Shown here one piece after another: positions 58,429-64,000 of a stretch of DNA of 64,000 bases. The notes beneath the pieces are model-generated. The model worked only from the letters and a program-made list of their open reading frames with translations. It was not told the origin of the DNA and did no database searches. The DNA comes from Sulfuricurvum sp. (GTDB lineage Bacteria; Campylobacterota; Campylobacteria; Campylobacterales; Sulfurimonadaceae), in assembly GCF_028710345.1 (NCBI RefSeq), contig NZ_JAQTUH010000002.1, positions 248,001 to 312,000 on the forward strand, written 5' to 3'. A program made the translations under genes and the position numbers. Position 1 is the first letter of the stretch. Each line of letters starts with the position of its first letter.

Positions 58429-58457
58429 ATTATAATATGTTGGAGTAATGATGTCAA
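58429..58457 (-). promoter_or_regulatory. Full-consensus sigma-70 promoter of the GGDEF-EAL gene
   Basis: On the minus strand TTGACA (58452-58457), a 17-bp spacer and TATAAT (58429-58434). A perfect -35 with ideal spacing is unusual in Campylobacterota, where -35 boxes are mostly absent. Confidence 0.7.
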
Positions 58458-58469
58458 GCGGATTAAAAA

Positions 58470-58597
58470 TTATTTTTTCCACGGTAGCATAAAGCGTTGC
58501 TCTTCAACTCCATGTATGACAAAATAAAGTTCATAATAGTGGTTGACGATAGTGGTAAAGATTTCCAAACTGTGTTGTGTCGTAGCAAATAAAATAC
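58470..58597 (-). pseudogene. Orphan C-terminal coding fragment
   Basis: On the minus strand an open stretch of about 42 codons reads like protein (ATTQHSLEIFTTIVNHYYEL, then FVIHGVEEQRFMLPWKK) and ends with TAA at 58470-58472. No start codon with a ribosome binding site is present and it runs into the recR remnant. Likely the tail of a gene truncated in the same rearrangement. No family recognised. Confidence 0.35.
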
Positions 58598-58684
58598 ACT
58601 CAGGGGGTTCTGATGGGGGTGAGTTTGGAAAATGTGGATGTTCTATCGCTCATACGAGCGTTAGAAGATAGAGTAAGTATTTAG
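58598..58684 (+). pseudogene. recR: 3' remnant of a second recR gene
   Basis: 29 codons, in frame, decode as TQGVLMGVSLENVDVLSLIR then ALEDRVSI and a stop, matching the intact recR tail (AQGVPTGVSLENVDILSLIK...ALEDRVSI). Fifteen of 87 bases differ; most changed codons are synonymous or conservative (I/V, K/R). It lacks everything upstream and cannot be functional. Its stop overlaps the convergent DUF4015 gene by 4 bases, just as the intact recR overlaps the GGDEF-EAL gene. Confidence 0.85.
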
Positions 58685-59934
58685 GATGCAGGTTTTTCGA
58701 TAATTTTCTCAGCTGTTCGTTGCAGTTTTATGAGTCCCGCACCAGTATAAACGTTACGAGGATTCCATAAAATCCATCCACAGCTTCCGAAATCTTCACT
58801 TGCGCGGATTTGGTCACGAATCTCTTTATCTCCGTAGATACGGCGATCAAAAGCGTAGTCTTTAAACGCTTGGAGCCAAGGTCGATAACACAATGGCGAG
58901 TTTGCCGATTTTGTTAATGCTTTATCGAGCGAATTTTTGACAATCTCATAGTTTGCTTTTACAGGATTCGGATAACCTGGGATTCCTGCGTTAAATCCTG
59001 ATGGATAAAGCATCGGTGAGAGATAATCGACGAACGGAGCGAGGGCATCAACGCGTTGACCGATGTCGATGTCGGCATCATGCCAGCTGACGTAACCGAA
59101 AATATCGGCAGAGACAAAGACGTTATACGGTGTTAAGCGGGTACGCGCTGCTTCGAGGAATCCTGCGATTGCTTTTACACGGTTTGCTTGGGTGTTTTCA
59201 ACCGAAAATTTGATTCCTTTGCGATCAGGGAAACGGACGTAGTCAAATTGCACTTCATCAAATCCTGCGGTTGCGGCATCAGCGGCGATATCGATTATGT
59301 ATTTGTGTGCATCGGTACGGGAAGCATCAATCCAATAAAGTCCCTCTTTGTCTTTAAAGAGTGTTCCATCATCTTTTTTAACACCGTATTGAGGATATGC
59401 CGTAACAAATGGGGTGTCTTTAAAAGAGACGATACGCGCGATTACGTAAATCCCCTCTTTATGCAAGTCTGCAATAAAGCTTTTCATATCTTTGAATAAG
59501 ATGATTTGTTGCGCACCGATTTTGTTAGCGATAGGGTTGGCTGTTTTAAAAGCGATTTGACCGCGATCCATTTTAACGTCGATAACGAGGGCATTGATTT
59601 CGGTAGAGCGGATAAGATTTTTAGCATTTCCCATAATTTTTCCACTGGTTGCACCGAAGCTGGATAGGTAGAGCGCTTTTGGGATAAAACGGTTCAAATA
59701 CATTTTTCCGCCACTGGTATAAAATTTTCGTTCATACCCGACAGCGCGCACACCGATAAGTGATGCAGGTGGGACGCTAAAGCTTCCGTTGCTATCGGTG
59801 CGGTACTCTTTGTTTCCAGAGATAATTATGGCATCTTGGATAGGTTTAGAAGTGGCTTTGTCATAGACGGTGCCGGTAGTCATTGCACCCCAGCTTAAGC
59901 TTAGAGTGAGAGCCAATATTGCGAGTGCTTTCAA
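58681..59934 (-). CDS. Exported DUF4015 (glycoside-hydrolase-like) protein
   Basis: 417 residues. Signal peptide about 1-16, a short carboxypeptidase-regulatory-like beta domain (about 18-80, TGTVYDKATSKPIQDA, DSNGSFSVP), then a DUF4015 TIM-barrel (about 90-405): LVIDVKMDRGQI, EVQFDYVRFP, SADIFGYVS, LSPMLYPSGF and CGWILWNP. DUF4015 proteins are putative glycoside hydrolases with unknown substrate. The Asp/Glu positions in VQFDYVRFP and the barrel are compatible with catalysis. Convergent with the recR remnant. Confidence 0.9.
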   Translation of the reverse strand: MKALAILALTLSLSWGAMTTGTVYDKATSKPIQDAIIISGNKEYRTDSNGSFSVPPASLIGVRAVGYERKFYTSGGKMYLNRFIPKALYLSSFGATSGKIMGNAKNLIRSTEINALVIDVKMDRGQIAFKTANPIANKIGAQQIILFKDMKSFIADLHKEGIYVIARIVSFKDTPFVTAYPQYGVKKDDGTLFKDKEGLYWIDASRTDAHKYIIDIAADAATAGFDEVQFDYVRFPDRKGIKFSVENTQANRVKAIAGFLEAARTRLTPYNVFVSADIFGYVSWHDADIDIGQRVDALAPFVDYLSPMLYPSGFNAGIPGYPNPVKANYEIVKNSLDKALTKSANSPLCYRPWLQAFKDYAFDRRIYGDKEIRDQIRASEDFGSCGWILWNPRNVYTGAGLIKLQRTAEKIIEKPAS

Positions 59935-60054
59935 TAGGTTTTCCTTGTGGAGTTTCAGTTGCGCAATAGTAGCAAAAAAAATGCCAAAAATGGGAGGTCT
60001 GAAGCGATTAAATGCTATTATTAATCTATCAATACCAAAAAGGTAATTATAAAT

Positions 60055-61434
60055 ATGTCATTTACGACTTTAGGGCTTAGCCCGCACCTTCTCGACACCC
60101 TAAATGAGATCGGATATACCGAACCGACACCGATCCAAAAAGAGGTGATTCCGATTGTATTACGAGGACGCGATATTCTCGGAGCGGCACAAACGGGGAC
60201 AGGAAAAACGGCAGCGTTCGCCCTCCCGATACTCCATAAACTCATCAGTGCTAGTGATACAAAACAAAGCAGTGCCAGAGCATTGGTAATCGTCCCTACG
60301 AGAGAACTCGCCTCCCAAGTCGCCTCCGCGATTGAAACCTATGCGCAAGGGTTGGAGATTACAACAATTGCCCTCTATGGCGGAGCCAATATGGCACGTC
60401 AAGCCAAAGAGCTAGGGGAGGGGGTTGATATTATCGTTGCTACTCCGGGTCGTCTTATTGAGCTGAACAAACAAGGGCATATTCCGTTGTCTCGTATCGA
60501 GTTTTTGGTGTTTGATGAAGCCGATACCATTTTCGATATGGGCTTTATCCGCGAAGTGGGACAGATTATCGATCTTCTCCCCCTTAACCGTCAAAACATG
60601 CTTTTTTCAGCGACGATGACCCCTGCGGTGAAACAGTTGAGTGAAAAGATTCTTAAAAAACCGTTGTTAATCGAAATCGACAACCTCAAAGCTGCCGATA
60701 TGACACTGCGTCAAGTGGTTCATCCAGTCGAAAAAGAGCGTAAAAAAGAGCTGTTGTCGTTTCTCATCGGTTCCAACAACTATCCTCAAGTCCTCGTCTT
60801 TACCCGTACCAAAGTTGAAGCCGATGAGGTAAGTGCCGATTTAGCGGCAAGTGGACTTAAAAACGTCGTCATCCACGGCGATAAAAAACACGGAGCGCGT
60901 GATCGTGCCCTCAGTGAGTTTAGAGAAGGGTCCGCCCGTATCCTCGTCGCTACCGATATCGCCGCACGAGGACTAGATATCGAGGGGCTAGACGTCGTTA
61001 TCAATTACGATATCCCCCATATCAGTACCGATTATCTCCACCGTATCGGACGGACGGGTCGTGCAGGGAATGACGGACTCGCCATCACCCTTCTCTCCTC
61101 ACAAGAGCATATCTCGTGGTCAAAAATTATCGCGATGCTCGGTAAAAACGTTGAGACTATTTTAGTTCCCGGATTCGAACCGCCAGCTGATAACGCACTC
61201 GTTAAAACACGAGGAAAAAGCCTCTCTAAAGATGCAGAGAAAAAGGGTAAAACAGAAGGTGCGTTCGGAAACAAACGTAAAAAAGCTCCCGTTCAGTCAA
61301 AATTTGCCACTAAACGTGGTCCTCGCATTGCGCGTGACGAACTTCCAGCTAAAAGCGACTCTTCAGCCAGAAGCAGTGCCTTCGGCAATGCTAAAAAACC
61401 TTCTCCTAAAAAATCGGGTGGACGGGGGAGATAA
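60055..61434 (+). CDS. DEAD-box RNA helicase (RhlE-like), second copy
   Basis: 459 residues. Q motif ([11 protein letters not shown]), motif [21 protein letters not shown], motif [14 protein letters not shown], motif III FSATMT, and [10 protein letters not shown]. The C-terminal 75 residues are Lys/Arg/Ser/Pro-rich. Only partly similar in tail to the helicase at 45.4 kb, so the two are paralogues with probably distinct RNA targets. The next gene begins 11 bp later and codes for ribosome rescue factor ArfB, consistent with an RNA/ribosome operon. Confidence 0.95.
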   Translation: MSFTTLGLSPHLLDTLNEIGYTEPTPIQKEVIPIVLRGRDILGAAQTGTGKTAAFALPILHKLISASDTKQSSARALVIVPTRELASQVASAIETYAQGLEITTIALYGGANMARQAKELGEGVDIIVATPGRLIELNKQGHIPLSRIEFLVFDEADTIFDMGFIREVGQIIDLLPLNRQNMLFSATMTPAVKQLSEKILKKPLLIEIDNLKAADMTLRQVVHPVEKERKKELLSFLIGSNNYPQVLVFTRTKVEADEVSADLAASGLKNVVIHGDKKHGARDRALSEFREGSARILVATDIAARGLDIEGLDVVINYDIPHISTDYLHRIGRTGRAGNDGLAITLLSSQEHISWSKIIAMLGKNVETILVPGFEPPADNALVKTRGKSLSKDAEKKGKTEGAFGNKRKKAPVQSKFATKRGPRIARDELPAKSDSSARSSAFGNAKKPSPKKSGGRGR

Positions 61435-61445
61435 CCCTCTCAACT

Positions 61446-61868
61446 ATGATACAAATCTCCCACACCGTTAGTATCCAAGACTCTGAAATCGAGATAACCG
61501 CTATCCGCTCCCAAGGAGCTGGCGGGCAAAATGTCAATAAAGTCTCCACCGCGATCCACCTCCGTTTCGACATCAACTCCTCATCACTCCCTGATTTTTA
61601 CAAAGAACGGCTCCTAGAGATCACCGATCACCGTATCACCAAAGAGGGTATCATCAACATCAAATCCCAAGAGTCACGCTCTCAAGAAGAGAATAAAGAA
61701 GCGGCATTGGAGCGGCTCAAGGAGCTTATCAAAAGCGTCACTATTGTTCAAAAAAAGCGTAAACCGACCAAACCGACTCGTAACTCACAGAAACGTCGGA
61801 TGGACAGTAAGACGAAGCATGGGAATATTAAGAAGATGCGTGGGAAAGTTGATAAGGGGGAGGGGTAA
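61446..61868 (+). CDS. arfB: Alternative ribosome-rescue factor ArfB (YaeJ)
   Basis: 140 residues. The release-factor-like domain contains the catalytic GGQ in [20 protein letters not shown] (about 20-39), and the Lys/Arg-rich C-terminal tail ([18 protein letters not shown]) that enters the mRNA channel. ArfB hydrolyses peptidyl-tRNA on ribosomes stalled without a stop codon. No codon-recognition domain is present, which separates it from RF1/RF2. Likely co-transcribed with the DEAD-box gene. Confidence 0.93.
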   Translation: MIQISHTVSIQDSEIEITAIRSQGAGGQNVNKVSTAIHLRFDINSSSLPDFYKERLLEITDHRITKEGIINIKSQESRSQEENKEAALERLKELIKSVTIVQKKRKPTKPTRNSQKRRMDSKTKHGNIKKMRGKVDKGEG

Positions 61869-61874
61869 GTAGCC

Positions 61875-62078
61875 TCACCACTTAAAAACATTACGCGGAT
61901 AGAGCATTCTCCCCATCACAACCACACCAAATAGTATTCCGACATGACTCCAATCAAATGTGGCTCCGATTATCATAATAACTAAACAATAGAGTGCCAT
62001 TACCGCTAAAAACCATCCGATGAGTAAAAGTATTAACAACGCTACGACACGGTATATCGTTCCGAGTGTATTGCTCAT
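61875..62078 (-). CDS. Small two-helix membrane protein
   Basis: 67 residues from ATG 62078 (longer frames overlap the upstream gene). Two hydrophobic segments (about 8-36 and 42-57) and almost no soluble part. No family recognised. The start overlaps the preceding DinB-like stop by 4 bp (ATGA), so the pair is an operon. Confidence 0.6.
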   Translation of the reverse strand: MSNTLGTIYRVVALLILLLIGWFLAVMALYCLVIMIIGATFDWSHVGILFGVVVMGRMLYPRNVFKW

Positions 62079-62647
62079 CGTTGCTCCTTTAACGCTGCTA
62101 TGATTGCTTGGATTTGACGGCGGTGGATGAAGGTGTGCATGTACATAAACGAGTTCCAGTCGAAGTTGTTGAATGAGTAGAACCACGGATGGGATTTGGT
62201 CATTTTGGAGTGATGTTTTGGTAAATCGTTGAAAAAGGTTTTGTATTCATCGATAAAGGCTTTGAAATCATCGAGTGTACCGGAACGGTTGGCGAACGGT
62301 TTTACCCCTGCTATCGTAACTATTTCACTGTATTCTCTCTCCTGTGAGAGGGCGGTGATAACCTCCATCACTTTGCGTCCCGTGATGCAGAGGTGCTCGA
62401 TCACCATGTTAAGGGAAAACTGGCGGGAATGATCTTCGATGGCGAAGGTTTTGTCGATAACGACTTGTTGTAGACGCTCCTCTTCACGCAACTTCTCCAA
62501 AAGAGAAATGATGATACGTGCTTCGCGCTTGAAAAGCCAAAAAGCGATTTGCCATGTAAAAAATGTCCTTACAAGTGGAATCAACAACAGCCGTATGAGT
62601 AAAAATTCTCCTCGCGGTAATCCGTCCCCCGGTTTTCCCTGTACCAT
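62075..62647 (-). CDS. DinB-like four-helix protein
   Basis: 190 residues. An N-terminal extension (about 1-50) with a hydrophobic stretch is followed by a helical bundle containing LNMVIEHLCITGRKV and, near the end, HTFIHRRQIQAII. The paired His residues (EHL and HTFIH) match the metal site of the DinB/YfiT-like superfamily. Members are metal-binding proteins of varied or unknown role, some using bacillithiol or other thiols. Substrate unknown. It precedes a two-helix membrane gene and is divergent from the TetR gene. Confidence 0.65.
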   Translation of the reverse strand: MVQGKPGDGLPRGEFLLIRLLLIPLVRTFFTWQIAFWLFKREARIIISLLEKLREEERLQQVVIDKTFAIEDHSRQFSLNMVIEHLCITGRKVMEVITALSQEREYSEIVTIAGVKPFANRSGTLDDFKAFIDEYKTFFNDLPKHHSKMTKSHPWFYSFNNFDWNSFMYMHTFIHRRQIQAIIAALKEQR

Positions 62648-62767
62648 ATTAGCTCCTTACCCAATCAGATAGGTGCATGGTAGTATCAATCTTCTAAATT
62701 AAATCTTAAAATTAGTGTAAATACTCTAATTTATAAAATATTATTCGTATATGTACTCTAAATATGG

Positions 62768-62773
62768 TAGAAT
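62768..62773 (+). promoter_or_regulatory. -10 box giving a possibly leaderless tetR-family mRNA
   Basis: TAGAAT ends 6 bases before the ATG of the TetR-type gene, with no ribosome binding site between them. The upstream region is AT-rich and lies between divergent genes, a good place for a TetR operator. Confidence 0.4.
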
Positions 62774-62779
62774 TTTCCC

Positions 62780-63427
62780 ATGACAAAACCAAAAAAGATA
62801 ACGACAAAAGAGCGGATTAAAAGGGCGGCAATAGAGCTGTTTAATGCCTATGACTCACTCTCTATCACGACCAACCATATCGCTAAAGCAGCGGGAATGT
62901 CTGCTGGAAATCTCTACTACCATTACCGTAATAAAGAGGAGATTATCCGAGAAATTTATTCGGATATATCACAGCAAATGGAATTATCAAAAAGTTTTGA
63001 AAAAATGGTTAGTTCCGATAACCCTTTGAGGGTATTGGATGAATCGCAAGAGCATTTTGGCGATCTGTTTTGGGAATACCGATTTTTTATGCGGGATGCT
63101 CCTGTGTTGATGGCTCTCGATAGTGAGTTAAAAAAGGTGTTCGTTGCTAATCAAGAGAAACGGATTATTCAGATAACAGGGCTAATTCGATTTCTTATCA
63201 GCGAAGAGATTTTAGAAAACATCGCTAAAGAGGATATTCCTCTGCGTGCTAAGCTCTATTGGTTCGTTACGGCATACTGGCAAGTGTTTGCCTCGATGGA
63301 TGGTGAAGTGAGCCGTGAGTCGATACGGGAGACAAAAGAGACAATGTTTAAAATCCATATTGCCCCGTTTTTATCGGAGAAAGGGCGGGGGATGATTGGT
63401 GGATTGGAAGTCATCAACTCCATTTAG
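62780..63427 (+). CDS. TetR-family transcriptional regulator
   Basis: 215 residues. N-terminal helix-turn-helix (about 8-55): RIKRAAIELFNAYDSLSITT, HIAKAAGMSAGNLYYHYRNK. The C-terminal part (about 60-205) is all-helical ligand-binding, with EYRFFMRDAPVLMALD resembling the TetR_C family of Campylobacterota regulators. Probably a repressor of itself or the divergent DinB-like/membrane gene pair; ligand unknown. Leaderless start geometry. Confidence 0.93.
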   Translation: MTKPKKITTKERIKRAAIELFNAYDSLSITTNHIAKAAGMSAGNLYYHYRNKEEIIREIYSDISQQMELSKSFEKMVSSDNPLRVLDESQEHFGDLFWEYRFFMRDAPVLMALDSELKKVFVANQEKRIIQITGLIRFLISEEILENIAKEDIPLRAKLYWFVTAYWQVFASMDGEVSRESIRETKETMFKIHIAPFLSEKGRGMIGGLEVINSI

Positions 63428-63483
63428 CTTTTTTAAACAAAAAAAAGTTACAATTTATCATTATCAATAATAAAAGGGTGTGT

Positions 63484-64000
63484 ATGAAAGCAATAGGCGG
63501 AATTTTAGCGGCAGTTATCATTGGAGCAATCGTGATGATGTTCGCGGGGCATATGAACAGTGTCCCAACATTGGATGAGTCGGCAAAAGCCTCATGGGCG
63601 CAGGTACAAAACCAGTATCAACGTCGTGCCGATTTGATTCCGAATATTGTCGCTACGGTCAAAGGGTACGCCTCACATGAAAAAGAGGTTCTCGTCGGTG
63701 TTACTGAAGCGCGTGCCAAAGTGGGACAAATGAACATCACTCCGGCCGTTTTGAATGACCCTAAAGCATTTGCTGCGTTTGATAAGGCTCAGGGGGAACT
63801 TAGCAGTGCACTCTCACGGCTGATGGTGGTAAGTGAGCGTTATCCAGAGCTAAAAGCCGATAAAAATTTTATGGCGTTGCAGGTGCAGTTGGAGGGGACG
63901 GAAAATCGTATCACCGTTGCCCGTCGTGATTACATCCAGAGAGTACAAGTCTACAATCTTGAACTTCGTACGGTTCCGGGGCGTTGGGTAGCCGCAATCC
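63484..64000 (+). CDS. lemA: LemA-family protein, N-terminal part
   Basis: The gene is cut by the right edge after about 172 codons. One N-terminal membrane helix (about 4-21) is followed by the LemA signature: WAQVQNQYQRRADLIPNIVA, TVKGYASHEKEVL and ARRDYIQRVQVYN. LemA proteins are small membrane-anchored coiled-coil proteins of unknown biochemical role, often next to TPM-domain genes. A GGGTG ribosome binding site lies 6 bases upstream. The missing C-terminus should be short. Confidence 0.9.
   Translation, partial: MKAIGGILAAVIIGAIVMMFAGHMNSVPTLDESAKASWAQVQNQYQRRADLIPNIVATVKGYASHEKEVLVGVTEARAKVGQMNITPAVLNDPKAFAAFDKAQGELSSALSRLMVVSERYPELKADKNFMALQVQLEGTENRITVARRDYIQRVQVYNLELRTVPGRWVAAI

Noticed and set aside
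1-64000. tRNA, rRNA or insertion sequence genes
   Set aside because: I saw no cloverleaf-like sequence, rRNA segment or transposase frame anywhere in the window.

Overview
The window comes from a member of the Campylobacterota (Epsilonproteobacteria). Gene content suggests a free-living sulfur-oxidiser-type genome such as Sulfuricurvum or Sulfurimonas. The evidence is a fused ResB/ResC cytochrome c biogenesis protein (CcsBA), a UbiD-type decarboxylase of the futalosine menaquinone route, a MutS with a C-terminal HNH nuclease, an ArsRS-like two-component system, and the tight pheS-pheT-aroA-ispH-rpsA-serA cluster. Moderate GC content by eye favours Sulfuricurvum over the more AT-rich Sulfurimonas. 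This is inference; no 16S rRNA, tRNA or CRISPR array is visible.

Layout. 1-13.2 kb is housekeeping: end of a menaquinone decarboxylase, a small cytochrome c, argH, an OsmC-like protein, a HIT protein, then pheS-pheT-aroA-ispH joined by 4-bp stop/start overlaps, rpsA, a membrane-anchored unknown, and serA. 13.4-21.9 kb is signalling and potassium: a CheB-CheR-PAS fusion next to a PAS-GGDEF-EAL protein, then Kup, a small DUF1566 protein and a KdpD-like/KdpE pair. 21.9-25.4 kb is an accessory island. It contains duplicated operator/promoter and 83-bp repeats, a DUF4160/DUF2442 pair resembling a toxin-antitoxin module, and a clearly AT-richer operon of two uncharacterised proteins. 25.4-33.6 kb holds MutS-HNH, SelO, a secreted GH18 protein and an ArsS/ArsR-like sensor/regulator. 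33.7-41.0 kb (minus strand) is a TolC / membrane fusion protein / two-gene RND pump operon ending in a DUF342 (FapA-like) protein. 41.2-51.4 kb holds efp, MgtC-DUF4010, a diguanylate cyclase, a DJ-1 protein, a DEAD-box helicase, gdhA and ccsBA. 51.4-64 kb holds a haem-motif HD-GYP protein, dnaJ, a RhuM-like protein, recR, a GGDEF/EAL protein, a recR 3' remnant, a DUF4015 protein, a second DEAD-box helicase, arfB, two small membrane/DinB-like genes, a TetR regulator and the start of lemA.

Themes. Five genes carry c-di-GMP or chemotaxis-output domains, so environmental sensing is heavily represented. Short dispersed palindromes (GTCATTCCC...GGGAATCC type) sit at ends of genes and around the island. 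Two places show recent rearrangement: the 22-23 kb repeat block, and the recR / GGDEF-EAL junction, where an in-frame remnant of a second recR lies 2.2 kb beyond the intact gene. The best candidate for an undescribed system is the AT-rich two-gene operon at 23.4-25.2 kb beside the DUF4160/DUF2442 module.
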